From assembly GCF_000152625.1 (NCBI RefSeq), contig NZ_CH724156.1, forward strand, positions 132,966 through 196,965: a DNA stretch of 64,000 bases, written 5' to 3'. The notes beneath the pieces were generated by a model. That model did no database searches. It saw nothing but the letters and a program-made list of their open reading frames with translations, and had not been told where the DNA came from. A program made the translations under genes and the position numbers. This stretch comes from Roseovarius nubinhibens ISM (GTDB lineage Bacteria > Pseudomonadota > Alphaproteobacteria > Rhodobacterales > Rhodobacteraceae). Shown piece after piece: positions 1 through 8,889 of this stretch (positions are counted from its first letter, which is position 1; each line of letters begins with the position of its first letter).

Positions 1-194
1 TCGACGATCCCGCGCCCTTCTTTCAGGTCAACAATCTGGGCGACAGCTCGGTCGATTTCCTCGTCCGCGTCTGGGTCAGCTCGGCCGATTACTTTCAGTA
101 TCAGGCCGATATGAAGCGCAAGGTCAAAGAGGCGCTCGACGACAACGGGCTCGACATTCCCTTCCCGACCCGCACCCTCGTCCAGGCCAAGTGA
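1..194 (+). CDS. MscS-family mechanosensitive channel, C-terminal end (partial)
   Basis: The open frame enters from the left edge and stops with TGA at 192-194, so only about 63 C-terminal residues are visible. They read as the cytoplasmic C-terminal domain of small-conductance mechanosensitive channels: a beta strand (VDFLVRVWVSSADYFQYQ), a helix (MKRKVKEALDDNGLDI) and the family-typical IPFPTRTL end. Such proteins sit in the inner membrane and open under hypo-osmotic stress. The transmembrane part lies outside the window, so the total size and exact subfamily cannot be judged. It converges with sfsA, with a gap of one base. Confidence 0.82.
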   Translation, partial: DDPAPFFQVNNLGDSSVDFLVRVWVSSADYFQYQADMKRKVKEALDDNGLDIPFPTRTLVQAK

Positions 195-195
195 G

Positions 196-900
196 CTATC
201 GCACCGTCACCCTGTCGCGCAGGGTGACGGCCTCGGGGCTGATCGCACAATCGAGCGCGATCACCTCGACCCCCGCCGCCCGCGCCGCCGCGAAGCCCGC
301 CGCATAGGCCGGGTCGATGTCCTGGGCGAGGGTCATCTCGCGGCAATCCGTCCGCTGCACGAGATAGAGCATCACCGCCCGATGCCCGGCCTCGGCCATG
401 CGCGCCAGTTCCATGAGATGCTTGGTGCCGCGCGCGGTGACACTGTCGGGAAACTCCGCGAGCCCCGCCTGCCGCGACAGCGTCACGGATTTCACCTCGA
501 CATAGGCATCACGCCGCGCAGGCCCGCTCAACAGGAAATCAATCCGGCTCTTCTCGCCATAGGGCACTTCGGGGCGGATGAGATCATAGCCCGCCAGCTC
601 CGCCACCTGCCCCGCTTTGAGCGCCGCGCGCAGCGCCCGGTTGGGCAGGCTCGTATCCACCCCGGTGAAATGGCCGTTCTCGTGATCGACCAACCGCCAG
701 CCGAATTTGAGCTTCTTCTTGGGATCGTCATTGGGCTCGACCCAGATCCGCATCCCCGGCTCGGCCAGCCCCATCATCGACCCGGGATTGGCGCAATGGG
801 CCGTCACCTCCCGCCCGTCCGCATCGAGCCGAATGTCCGCCAGAAAGCGTTTATAGCGACGAATGAGCCGTGCCGGCACAAGAGGGGTTTGAAAGCGCAT
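196..900 (-). CDS. sfsA: SfsA family DNA/RNA nuclease (sugar fermentation stimulation protein)
   Basis: 234 residues, full length for SfsA. The start chosen is the ATG at 898-900 (MRFQTPLVPARLIRR), where family homology begins; a longer in-frame extension upstream would overlap the neighbouring divergent gene. Visible family hallmarks are RYKRFLADI near the N terminus, TAHCANPGSMMGL, the RIDFLL segment and the YVEVKSVTL strand, which resembles a nuclease-like D/E-x-K core. Known role: first described as a regulator of maltose metabolism in E. coli, now regarded as a nucleic-acid-binding or nuclease-like protein. Divergent from the CinA-like gene, with about 85 bases between the starts. Confidence 0.95.
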   Translation of the reverse strand: MRFQTPLVPARLIRRYKRFLADIRLDADGREVTAHCANPGSMMGLAEPGMRIWVEPNDDPKKKLKFGWRLVDHENGHFTGVDTSLPNRALRAALKAGQVAELAGYDLIRPEVPYGEKSRIDFLLSGPARRDAYVEVKSVTLSRQAGLAEFPDSVTARGTKHLMELARMAEAGHRAVMLYLVQRTDCREMTLAQDIDPAYAAGFAAARAAGVEVIALDCAISPEAVTLRDRVTVR

Positions 901-985
901 GGTCCCGGCCCTATACCCAATGCAACACCCGTTCAAGACGGGCACCCCCGGTGCCCCCGTGCTTGCCGAACTCCAAGAGGCCGCC

Positions 986-1708
986 ATGACCAATCCCACC
1001 GCTGCCATGCTGATCATCGGGGACGAGATCCTCTCGGGCCGCACCCGCGACGCCAATATGCACCATCTCGCCAAGGCGCTGACCAGCCACGGCATCGACC
1101 TCGAAGAGGTCCGCGTGGTGGCCGATGTGCCCGACGCGATCACCGAGGCCGTCAAGGCGCTGGCGGCGCGCTACACCCATGTCTTTACCTCCGGCGGCAT
1201 CGGCCCGACCCATGATGACATCACCGCCGACAATGTGGCCCGCGCCTTTGACCGGCCCATCGATGTGCGCGACGACGCCCGCGCCATCCTCGCCGCCCAT
1301 TACGACCGGCAGGGGATCGAGCTGAACGAGGCGCGGCTGCGCATGGCCCGCATTCCCGAGGGCGCGACGCTCATTGAAAACCCGATCAGCGCCGCCCCGG
1401 GGTTCAGCCTTGAAAACGTCCATGTCATGGCCGGCGTCCCGGCGATCTTCGAGGCGATGGTGGCGGGCGTCCTGCCGACGCTCACCGGCGGCGCGCCGAT
1501 CCTGTCGCAGAGCCTGCAGCTCTTGCGCGGCGAAGGCGATATTGCCGCGACCCTCGGCCAGATCGCCGAGGAGTTCCCCGAGCTGAGCTTTGGCTCCTAC
1601 CCGTTTCAGCTCAACGGCGCCTTTGGCACCAATGTGGTGGTGCGCGGCTCGGATGCCGCGCGGCTCGATGCGGCGATGGCGGCGCTCGACCGGGCCTTTC
1701 CCGCATGA
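986..1708 (+). CDS. CinA-type molybdopterin-binding domain protein
   Basis: 240 residues. Start at ATG 986, preceded by AAGAGG seven bases upstream; a longer frame back to 899 would run into the sfsA start. The protein is the MoCF/MogA-like domain found at the N terminus of CinA: IIGDEILSGRTRD (residues 10-22) and TSGGIGPTHDDITADNVARA (68-87) are diagnostic. It lacks the C-terminal nicotinamide-nucleotide deamidase domain of full CinA, as is common for stand-alone alphaproteobacterial versions. First gene of a plus-strand run: its stop overlaps the next start by four bases (ATGA), so translational coupling is likely. The physiological substrate is unknown. Confidence 0.9.
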   Translation: MTNPTAAMLIIGDEILSGRTRDANMHHLAKALTSHGIDLEEVRVVADVPDAITEAVKALAARYTHVFTSGGIGPTHDDITADNVARAFDRPIDVRDDARAILAAHYDRQGIELNEARLRMARIPEGATLIENPISAAPGFSLENVHVMAGVPAIFEAMVAGVLPTLTGGAPILSQSLQLLRGEGDIAATLGQIAEEFPELSFGSYPFQLNGAFGTNVVVRGSDAARLDAAMAALDRAFPA

Positions 1709-2460
1709 GCGCCCCGGCCAATCAGACCCCCGACATGGCCCGTCTCTATGAGGTGGTCGAGGTGACTTGGCCCGCGGCCCGGCTCATCCCCGCCGCGCCC
1801 TTTACCCTGCGCGATGGTGCGGGCGGCGGCAAACGGGTCTCGGCGGCGACGCTCGACACCCCCGGCGGCACCGCCCCCGAGGGTGAGATCGCCCGCGCAG
1901 CAAGCGCCATGCGCGCGCAGGGCGAAACACCGCTCTTCATGCTGCGCGATGGCGATCACGACTTTGACGCGCAGCTCGCCCATGCGGGCTATGACATCAT
2001 CGACCCGGTCAACATCTGGCTCTCGCCGATCGAGACGCTGAGCGAGATGACCCCGCCGCGCACCGCGAGCTTTCACATCTGGGAGCCGATGGCCATTCAG
2101 CGCGACATCTGGGCCAAGGGTGGCATCGGCCCGGCACGGCTCGCCGTGATGGACCGCGCCACCTGCCCCAAGACCTCGCTCTTTGGCCGCAATGGCGACC
2201 GCCCCGCCGCCACCGGCTATGTCGGGCTGCATGACGGCATCGCCATGGTCCACGCGCTCGAAGTGCTCGCAAGCCAGCGCCGCGCCGGTCAGGGCCGCTG
2301 GCTGATGATCGAGGCCGCCCGCTGGGCCGCCGCCCAGGGCGCGCGCCATATGTCGGTGATCTGCACCGCCGCCAACACAGGCGCCAACGCGCTCTATTCC
2401 GCTCTCGGCATGGCCCGTGTCGGCGGCTATCATTACCGTATCAAGAAGGATGAAGATTGA
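1705..2460 (+). CDS. GNAT family N-acetyltransferase
   Basis: 251 residues. The C-terminal half carries the acetyl-CoA binding core of GNAT enzymes: strand HALEVLASQRRAGQGRWLM (motif A, R/Q-x-x-G-x-G variant), a helix, ICTAANTGANALYSALGM (motif B, with the N-x-x-A-x-x-x-Y pattern) and a closing aromatic GGYHYRI. The N-terminal half is less conserved and probably sets acceptor specificity, which cannot be read from the sequence. Its start overlaps the CinA-like stop and its TGA shares a base with the next gene start, so the three genes appear co-transcribed and translationally coupled. Confidence 0.85.
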   Translation: MSAPANQTPDMARLYEVVEVTWPAARLIPAAPFTLRDGAGGGKRVSAATLDTPGGTAPEGEIARAASAMRAQGETPLFMLRDGDHDFDAQLAHAGYDIIDPVNIWLSPIETLSEMTPPRTASFHIWEPMAIQRDIWAKGGIGPARLAVMDRATCPKTSLFGRNGDRPAATGYVGLHDGIAMVHALEVLASQRRAGQGRWLMIEAARWAAAQGARHMSVICTAANTGANALYSALGMARVGGYHYRIKKDED

Positions 2461-3029
2461 TGAGTGACCCACGCCCCACCGCGCTCGACCTGCCGATGGT
2501 CGACCCGCTGCCGCCCGAGACGCAGAAATATTTCGATGTCTGTCAGGACAAGCTCGGGATGATCCCCAATGTGCTGCAGGCCTATGCGTTCGACATCGAC
2601 AAGCTCAACGCCTTCACCGCCATGTACAACGACCTCATGCTCGCCGACAGCGGGCTGAGCAAGCTCGAGCGCGAGATGATCGCCGTGGTGGTCAGCGCGA
2701 TCAACCGCTGCTGGTACTGTCAGGTCGCCCATGGCGCGGCGGTGCGGGCGCTCTCGGGACGGCCCGAACTGGGCGAGGCGATGGTGATGAACTGGCGCAT
2801 GGCCGATCTCGACACGCGCCAGACCGCGATGCTCGAGTTTGCCGAAAAGGTCACGACCGCCAGCGCCAAGATCACCGAGGCCGACCGTCAGGCGCTGCGC
2901 GACGCCGGGTTCAGCGACCGCGATATTTGGGACATCGCCAATGTGACCGGGTTCTTCAACATGTCGAACCGGGTGGCCAGCGCCACCGCGATGCAGCCCA
3001 ATCCCGATTATCACGCCCAGGCCCGGTGA
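2460..3029 (+). CDS. AhpD-like (carboxymuconolactone decarboxylase family) peroxidase-related protein
   Basis: 189 residues starting at ATG 2460; an in-frame TTG directly in front is less likely. The core is the AhpD fold signature: E72 in LEREMIAVVV followed by CWYCQVAH (C84-x-x-C87-x-x-x-H91), the dithiol and proton-relay residues of alkylhydroperoxidase AhpD. Length and the N-terminal PPETQKYFDVCQDKLGMIPN match the peroxidase-related subgroup. Probable role: thiol-dependent peroxide reduction or an unidentified redox reaction in the cytoplasm. The start overlaps the GNAT stop by one base (TGATG); the OmpA-like gene begins two bases after its stop. Confidence 0.88.
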   Translation: MSDPRPTALDLPMVDPLPPETQKYFDVCQDKLGMIPNVLQAYAFDIDKLNAFTAMYNDLMLADSGLSKLEREMIAVVVSAINRCWYCQVAHGAAVRALSGRPELGEAMVMNWRMADLDTRQTAMLEFAEKVTTASAKITEADRQALRDAGFSDRDIWDIANVTGFFNMSNRVASATAMQPNPDYHAQAR

Positions 3030-3031
3030 CC

Positions 3032-4072
3032 ATGCGGGCTGGCTTTGTCCGGCGGGGGTTGCCTGCCCTTTTGTGTCTTGGCGCCACCGGTTTCGGCGCT
3101 CCCTCTCTGGCGCTCGACCTGGTGCTGCCGGGCCGCGCCGTTCAGACCCATCAGGAGAGCCGGACGGGCGACCGTCTGGCCGTGCCGCTGGACCGATGGG
3201 ACACCGACCATATACCGACGCAGTACATCGAAGGCACCATCGACCTGCAAAGCTGGCGGATCACCGGCGGCGGCACCAGCACGCTGCAGGCGCTCGACGC
3301 GCTCGCCCGGCAATTGGGTGAGGCGGGCTATCAGACCATGCTGCGCTGCGCGGGCCGCGACTGTGGCGGGTTCGACTTTCGCTTTGGCCTGGATGTGCTG
3401 CCCGCGCCCGCGATGTTCGTCGATCTCTTCGACTATCGCTTTCTCTCGGCCCGCCTCGGCCAAGGCGATACCGCGCCCCATGCCACCGTGCTGATCAGCA
3501 CCACCGGCGCCAACACCTATGCCCAGATCACGCTGGTCCGTCCCGAGGGCGCGGAACCGCTGCGCATCCGCGCCAGCACCACCGCCCCCGATCCGGCCAC
3601 GACGCCCACCGAGACTGCGACCCCAGAGACCGCGCCCAACCCCGGCACTGCGACCCCGCCGACGCCCAGCGCACCGATCACCGGGGGCGCGCCCGGCGAG
3701 ATCACCGAACAGCTCATGTCACAAGGCCACGGCATCCTTGGCGATCTCGACTTTGCCACCGGCTCGGCCACGCTCGGCCCCGGGCCCTTTGCCTCGCTCA
3801 CCGCGCTGGCCGCCTATCTCAAGGGGGATGGTGCGCGCCGCATCGCGCTGGTCGGGCATACCGATGCCACCGGCGGGCGCGACATCAACATCTCGATTTC
3901 GCGGCAACGCGCCCGGGCCGTGCTCGACCGTCTGGTCGAGGGTCACGGCGTGCCCCGCGCCCAGCTCGAGGCCGATGGCGTGGGCTATCTCGCGCCCATC
4001 GCGTCGAACCTCACAGAGGCCGGGCGTCAGGCCAACCGCCGCGTCGAGGCGGTGCTTCTCACCACCCAATAG
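3032..4072 (+). CDS. OmpA-family envelope protein with N-terminal signal peptide
   Basis: 346 residues from ATG 3032. Residues 1 to about 27 (RRGLPALLCLGATGFGAPSLA) look like a Sec signal peptide. The next ~150 residues form an unrecognised periplasmic domain, followed by a Thr/Pro/Ala-rich linker (about 180-215). The C-terminal ~110 residues are an OmpA-like peptidoglycan-binding domain: ILGDLDFATGSATL, ALVGHTDATGGRDIN, the SRQRARAVLDRL helix and QANRRVEAVLL. Probably periplasmic and bound to peptidoglycan without a beta-barrel. Last gene of the plus-strand run; it converges with the HlyD gene seven bases away. Confidence 0.82.
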   Translation: MRAGFVRRGLPALLCLGATGFGAPSLALDLVLPGRAVQTHQESRTGDRLAVPLDRWDTDHIPTQYIEGTIDLQSWRITGGGTSTLQALDALARQLGEAGYQTMLRCAGRDCGGFDFRFGLDVLPAPAMFVDLFDYRFLSARLGQGDTAPHATVLISTTGANTYAQITLVRPEGAEPLRIRASTTAPDPATTPTETATPETAPNPGTATPPTPSAPITGGAPGEITEQLMSQGHGILGDLDFATGSATLGPGPFASLTALAAYLKGDGARRIALVGHTDATGGRDINISISRQRARAVLDRLVEGHGVPRAQLEADGVGYLAPIASNLTEAGRQANRRVEAVLLTTQ

Positions 4073-4078
4073 GGCCGA

Positions 4079-5266
4079 TCACGGCTCGCGGAACGCTTCT
4101 TTCGATTTGTAGAGCGGCTTGAGCAGATATTGCAGCACCGTCTTGCCGCCGGTGTGCAGCTCGACCTCGGAGAGCATGCCGGGGCGGATCTCGATCGCCT
4201 GCTGACGCGGGGTGAGCGCGGTCATATCGACCTTGAGCGTCACCTTGTAATGCGGATCGCCATTGGGATCGCGGGCGTTTTCATCCTTGAACGTGTCGGA
4301 GGAGATGAAATCCACCTCGCCCTTGAGCGTGCCATAGATCGTGTAATCATAGGCGGTGAGCTTGATCGTCGCCTCCTGCCCCTCGCGGATATTGCCGATA
4401 TCCTCGGGCGCCACCCGCGCCTCGACAAAGAGCTCTTCATCGAGCGGGGTGATCGACAGGATCTGCTCGCCCGGCCGCACCACGCCGCCGATGGTGGTGA
4501 TGTTGAGATCATTGACGATGCCGCGCATCGGGCTCACCAGCGTCGTCCGGTCGAGCTGATCGAGCGAGGCCGCGAGGTTCTGCCGCAGCGTCGCCAGCTC
4601 CTTGAGCGTGTCGGAATACTCCTGCGCCCGGTCGAGCTCGGTCTGGGTGACGATTTCATCATAGCGGGTCTTGGCATCGGCATGGGATTTGCGCGCCCGG
4701 GTCACTTCGATCAGCGCCACCACCTTCTTCTTGAGAAGCCGCTCGAGCAGGTCCATCTCTTCGCGCGCCTGTTTGAGAACCGCGCCCGCGCCTTCGCTGC
4801 GCTTGACGTAATCGGCCTGCCGCGCCTGCAAGAGCGACCGCTCCGAGGCCACGATATCCGGGCTGCGGGTTGCCAGATCCTCGGGCACGGTGAAATCGAA
4901 CTGCCCCGCCAGCTCGGCCTCGAGCCGCAGCCGCCGGATCTCATGCGCCGCCACCTGATCGCTTAGGTCTTCGACCGAGGACCGGAACTGTGTGCCATGC
5001 AGCCGCGCGAGAACATCGCCCTGCGCCACCACATCGCCCTCCTGCACCCTGAGCTCGGAGAGGATACCGCCTTCGAGGTTCTGGATGATCTGCGGCCGCG
5101 ACGAGGAAATAAACGCCCCCTCGGCGCGCACGATCTCGTCGAGCCAGGCAAAACCCGCCCAGACGATAAACAAAAACACCGTCGCCGCACAGAGCCAGAT
5201 CGTCAGGCTCGCGCCGCGCAGCCGCGCGTTGAGCTGCCCCGCGAGGTTCGTCGTCCCGACCGCCAT
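4079..5266 (-). CDS. HlyD family type I secretion periplasmic adaptor
   Basis: 395 residues. A single N-terminal membrane span (about 21-42, LTIWLCAATVFLFIVWAGFAW) is followed by the first half of a lipoyl/biotinyl-like domain (IVRAEGAFISSSRPQIIQ, SELRVQEGDVVAQGDVLARL), a long helical hairpin (about 95-235), the second lipoyl half (LVSPMRGIVNDL) and a beta-barrel domain (VRPGEQILSITPLDEELFVEARV). This is the inner-membrane adaptor bridging the ABC exporter and TolC. Last gene of the adhesin-TolC-ABC-HlyD locus. The intergenic gap to the ABC gene is a single base, so it is clearly co-transcribed. Confidence 0.95.
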   Translation of the reverse strand: MAVGTTNLAGQLNARLRGASLTIWLCAATVFLFIVWAGFAWLDEIVRAEGAFISSSRPQIIQNLEGGILSELRVQEGDVVAQGDVLARLHGTQFRSSVEDLSDQVAAHEIRRLRLEAELAGQFDFTVPEDLATRSPDIVASERSLLQARQADYVKRSEGAGAVLKQAREEMDLLERLLKKKVVALIEVTRARKSHADAKTRYDEIVTQTELDRAQEYSDTLKELATLRQNLAASLDQLDRTTLVSPMRGIVNDLNITTIGGVVRPGEQILSITPLDEELFVEARVAPEDIGNIREGQEATIKLTAYDYTIYGTLKGEVDFISSDTFKDENARDPNGDPHYKVTLKVDMTALTPRQQAIEIRPGMLSEVELHTGGKTVLQYLLKPLYKSKEAFREP

Positions 5267-5267
5267 C

Positions 5268-7502
5268 TCACGCCCCTCCGGCGCTGGTCAGATGGGCCAG
5301 AACCTTGTCGCGCGGCCCATCTACCGCGAGCCGCCCGTTTTGCAGGATCATCGTCCGGTCGGTGAGCGCCAGGATCGGCACCCGGTGGGTGGCGATCACC
5401 GCCGTCCGCCCGTCGAGCCATGTCTCAAGCCGGCTCACCAGCGTGCGTTCCAACGTCTGATCGAGCGCCGCGGTCGGCTCATCGAGCAAGCACACCTTAG
5501 GGTCCTGCAGCCAGAGCCGCGCCCAGCCGACCGATTGCCGCTGCCCCTGGCTGAGCCCCTGCCCGCCATCGCCGATCTCGAGGTCGAGCCCCTTGGGATG
5601 GGCCCGCACGAACGGCCCCAGCCCGGCAAAATCGAGCGCCGCCATCAGCCGCGCATCGTCGCGCTCGAGCAGCGTCAGGTTGAGGTTCTCGCGCAGCGTC
5701 CCGGCAAAGAGCCGCACGTCCTGGCCGAGATAGCCGATGAGCCGTCGCAAATCGCCCGGCTCGATCTGGCCCATATCCGTCCCGTCGAGCATCACCCGCC
5801 CGGCCTCCGGCGCATAAAGCCCCGACAGAAGCTTGAGCAAAGTCGTCTTGCCCGACCCGTTCGATCCCAGCACGGCGAGCTTTTGACCCGGCTGAATGCT
5901 GATCCCGGCAATATCGAGGACCGGCGCGCCGCCCTCGTCATCATAGCCGAACCGGACCTCGCGCAGATCATAGCCGCCGCCGATCTCGTCACGCCGCAGA
6001 TAGCTCCGCCCCGCCGCGCGCTCCTGCTCGGACCCGGCAATCGCGTCAAGTCCGTCGAGCGCCGATTTGACATTGCCCCAGCGCGCCATAGTGCCCGCGA
6101 TCTGGGTCAGCGGTGCCAGCGTCCGGCTGGTGAGGATGCTCACCGCGATGATCGAGCCCACGGTAAATTCGCCCGCGAAGACGAGGAAGGTACAGACCAC
6201 GATCGCCACCACGAACGTGCCCTGCTGAATGGCCTGCGACCAGAAAGTGAGCGCCGAGGCGAGCTTGCGCTGTTCGCTGGATTTGAGCGCCGAGAGGCTG
6301 GTGAGCTCGGCCCAGAGGCGCCGCACCCGATCCTCGCCGCGCTGCGTCTTGACGGTGTCGAGCTCGAATATCGCCTCATGCAAGAGCCGCGATGCCTTGC
6401 CGCCCGCGCCCTGTGTCTCCTGCGTGAGGCGGATCATCCGCTTTTGCAGGAAAAACCCCGGCACCACCATGATGATGCCGCCGAGCACCAGAACCCAGAC
6501 CACATTGCCCGCGATAGAGGCGACCAGCAGCAGGAAGACGAAGAGAAACGGAATATCCGCCACCGAGCCGATGGTCGAGGCGGTGAAAAACTCGCGCACC
6601 GAGCCAAATTCGCGCATCGCGGTGAACAGCGTCGAGGGCGACCGCCCCGCCTCTTGCGAGCGCATGCCGAGAATGCGGGACATCAGAAGATCCTGCACCG
6701 TCACCTCGATCTGCCGCCCGACCCCATCCATGAGCTTGGCCCGCGCCAGTTTGAGAACCCCTTCCATCACCAGCGCCATCATCGCGCCAATGGCCAGCAC
6801 CCAGAGCGTCGCCACCGATTGATGCGGGATCACCCGGTCATAGACCTGCAGCGAAAACAGCGCGACCGCCACCGCCAGCAGATTGGCCACGAAAGACCCG
6901 AGCGCGATTTCCGCGAACTGTCGTTTGAACTGCCGGAACTGGCCCCAGAACCAATGCGGCTGGGCCGTCTCGGGCACATGGCGCTCGGCGATCTGGGCAA
7001 GGCTCGCCTCGGCATGGATCGTGATCCCGGCAAAGACCGGATCAAAGCTTGCGAGCGGCACCCGCGCGCGATTGTCGACGCAGCTCCGGTCATAGAGGAT
7101 GATCTCGCCCTCGGCCGCGCCCAGCACCAGAACATGCTGCCCGCTGGTCATCTGCGCCAGCGCCGGCCACTCCGCCTCGGCGGCGCTCGCCACCCGGCGC
7201 ACCGAGATCAAGAGCCCCGAAGCGCCCATCCCTTCGGCCAGCCGCTCGGGCGAAATGTCATTGCCCTCGCCAAAGCGCAGCATCCGTTCGTAAATATCAC
7301 CCGAGGGGATCGGCTGTCCCAGCAGGGCGCTGTAGATCGACGCCAGGTCGGCCCGCGTGCGCAGCCGTGGCTCCAGATCGGACGTCTGTGCCGCCGCCTG
7401 CCGTGGCGGATGCGGGTCGTTCGACACCGGTTGCGCCGGTGGCGTCGGGCCCGGGCGTGCCGAAACCCCGGTAAAGCTGAGCGTGACGGGTTTGCCGCTC
7501 AC
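5268..7502 (-). CDS. Type I secretion ABC transporter (C39-like domain, LapB/RtxB type)
   Basis: 744 residues, GTG start overlapping the TolC-like stop by four bases. Domain order: a proline-rich N terminus; a C39 peptidase-like domain (about 45-165) with no recognisable catalytic Cys-His pair, so probably a substrate-docking C39-like domain; a six-helix membrane domain (about 185-450, e.g. SFVANLLAVAVALFSLQVYDR); and a C-terminal ATPase with Walker A LGSNGSGKTTLL, signature LSQGQRQSVGWARL and Walker B VCLLDEPT. The signature has Gln where LSGGQ has Gly, as seen in this exporter group. It energises one-step export, most likely of the Ig-repeat adhesin encoded upstream. Confidence 0.95.
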   Translation of the reverse strand: MSGKPVTLSFTGVSARPGPTPPAQPVSNDPHPPRQAAAQTSDLEPRLRTRADLASIYSALLGQPIPSGDIYERMLRFGEGNDISPERLAEGMGASGLLISVRRVASAAEAEWPALAQMTSGQHVLVLGAAEGEIILYDRSCVDNRARVPLASFDPVFAGITIHAEASLAQIAERHVPETAQPHWFWGQFRQFKRQFAEIALGSFVANLLAVAVALFSLQVYDRVIPHQSVATLWVLAIGAMMALVMEGVLKLARAKLMDGVGRQIEVTVQDLLMSRILGMRSQEAGRSPSTLFTAMREFGSVREFFTASTIGSVADIPFLFVFLLLVASIAGNVVWVLVLGGIIMVVPGFFLQKRMIRLTQETQGAGGKASRLLHEAIFELDTVKTQRGEDRVRRLWAELTSLSALKSSEQRKLASALTFWSQAIQQGTFVVAIVVCTFLVFAGEFTVGSIIAVSILTSRTLAPLTQIAGTMARWGNVKSALDGLDAIAGSEQERAAGRSYLRRDEIGGGYDLREVRFGYDDEGGAPVLDIAGISIQPGQKLAVLGSNGSGKTTLLKLLSGLYAPEAGRVMLDGTDMGQIEPGDLRRLIGYLGQDVRLFAGTLRENLNLTLLERDDARLMAALDFAGLGPFVRAHPKGLDLEIGDGGQGLSQGQRQSVGWARLWLQDPKVCLLDEPTAALDQTLERTLVSRLETWLDGRTAVIATHRVPILALTDRTMILQNGRLAVDGPRDKVLAHLTSAGGA

Positions 7503-8818
7503 ACATCACCCCCATCTGCCAGCACCCCCAGATGGCGCGCCAGCTCGATCCGCGCCCGCGACAGCTCATATTGGTGATCAATGGCGAGGCTGCGGCGCTG
7601 GGCATAGGTCTCGTAGACGCCGACCACATCCATCACCTGCCGTTGCCCGGCGTCATACTGGCGCTGAAACAGGTCGAGATTGGTCTTGGCCTGCTGGCTC
7701 AGCCGTGCGGCCTCTTCGCTCTGCCGCCGCAATCCCTCGATCCGCGCCTCGAGACGGCGCAGCACGCGGTTGCTGTCCTCTTCGGCCTGCGCCACGCGCC
7801 GGTCGGCCGCATCACGCTCCATCGCGATGGCCTTGAGGTTGGCGCCGGTCCCGAGACCGAGAAGCTCGCCCCCGCCGAGCGTCACATTCGGCCCGCTCGA
7901 TTGCGTGCCCGTCGTGCCGCTCGCGGTCAGCCCGGGCAAGAGCCCCGCCCGGTCCACCTGTGCCTGCGCCACGGCGCGGTCGCGTTCGGCCTCGGCCCGC
8001 AGCATCGACAAGGGCCGCGCGCTGGTCGTGGCCACCGCCACCGTGCCGCCGCCCTGCACCGCATCGAGCGGCGTGGCGCTCATCGCGTTGAGCTCGGCCA
8101 TGGCGGTGCGCGACTGCTCCTCGGCGGAGCGCAGATCCGAGGCGATCTCGCCCAGCTTCTGCCTCAGCACGCTCAGATCCGACGGGTCAGAGACCCCGCC
8201 CTTGACCCGCTCCTGCATGACCCATTCGAAATGGCGCATATCCTTGAGAGAGGCCTGCTGCAGCGCCGCCCGCGCCCGCCCCTCCTGCACATCGAGATAG
8301 AGATCGAGCGCGGTTTCGACCCGCGCATTGCTGTCCTCGGCAAGCCCTACGGCGGCCACTTCGACATCGGCCTTGGCAAAGCGCCGCTCGGCCTTGAGCC
8401 GCCCGTGATCGAAGAGCACCTGCTCGACAAAGATCGTCGCCACCACCTCGCTCAGCGAGCTGAGCGAAATATTCGGCCCGATTTTCGGCAGCCAGTTCTT
8501 TGACGCGGCCTCGGCGCGCAGTCGCGCGGCGCGCAGCTCGGCCTCGGCGCTGCGGCTGTTGGCCGCCAGCACCGCCTGCGCCACTCGGGCATAGGCGCTG
8601 CCCTGGGGCAGAACGCTCTGCCGGACCTGCAAATCTGAAATCACGGTGCTCTGCGCATCTTGCTGCGGCGCGGCCCCCGCCGTCGCCGGCTTGGCGAGAA
8701 AGCGCGACACCGCATTGCCATCGCCCGCCTCGGGGGCCAGACAGCCCGACAGCGCCACCATGGCCACAAGCCCCGCCACCGGCCGCATCACCCCTGACTT
8801 ACAAACCCATTGCCCCAT
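7499..8818 (-). CDS. TolC family outer membrane efflux protein with lipobox
   Basis: 439 residues from ATG 8818, preceded by AAGGGG at good spacing; a longer frame to 8866 lacks such a site. The N terminus has a lipoprotein signal (MRPVAGLVAMVALSGC, lipobox Cys26), so the protein is probably a lipidated outer membrane channel like OprM-type factors. The rest shows the TolC repeat pattern: long amphipathic helices (SAEAELRAARLRAEAASKN, KADVEVAAVGLAEDSNARV) in two related halves, with GLLPGLTASG and YDAGQRQVMDVVGVYETYAQ in the second. It supplies the outer membrane tunnel for the type I secretion system encoded just downstream. Confidence 0.92.
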   Translation of the reverse strand: MGQWVCKSGVMRPVAGLVAMVALSGCLAPEAGDGNAVSRFLAKPATAGAAPQQDAQSTVISDLQVRQSVLPQGSAYARVAQAVLAANSRSAEAELRAARLRAEAASKNWLPKIGPNISLSSLSEVVATIFVEQVLFDHGRLKAERRFAKADVEVAAVGLAEDSNARVETALDLYLDVQEGRARAALQQASLKDMRHFEWVMQERVKGGVSDPSDLSVLRQKLGEIASDLRSAEEQSRTAMAELNAMSATPLDAVQGGGTVAVATTSARPLSMLRAEAERDRAVAQAQVDRAGLLPGLTASGTTGTQSSGPNVTLGGGELLGLGTGANLKAIAMERDAADRRVAQAEEDSNRVLRRLEARIEGLRRQSEEAARLSQQAKTNLDLFQRQYDAGQRQVMDVVGVYETYAQRRSLAIDHQYELSRARIELARHLGVLADGGDV

Positions 8819-8852
8819 GTACTGCCCCTTGATCGGTAGCTTTTTGTTATGC

Positions 8853-8878
8853 GCGGCCCCCGCCATGCCGGGGGCCGC
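8853..8878 (-). terminator. GC-rich hairpin between adhesin and tolC-like gene
   Basis: Perfect 9-bp stem (8853-8861 with 8870-8878; arms GCGGCCCCC and GGGGGCCGC) lying between the adhesin stop and the TolC-like start. No U-tract follows on the minus strand, so it is not a textbook intrinsic terminator. It may act as a partial terminator or mRNA-stabilising structure that sets adhesin expression above that of the exporter genes. Confidence 0.45.
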
Positions 8879-8889
8879 CTGTCACGCGA

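Noticed and set aside
3210-3235. Match to the 11-mer repeat unit (ATACCGACG) inside the OmpA-like gene
   Set aside because: Single unit within a conserved coding frame; chance match.
4992-7577. Plus-strand open frame of about 860 codons
   Set aside because: Lies opposite the HlyD and ABC exporter genes, whose motifs are unambiguous; low-complexity composition.
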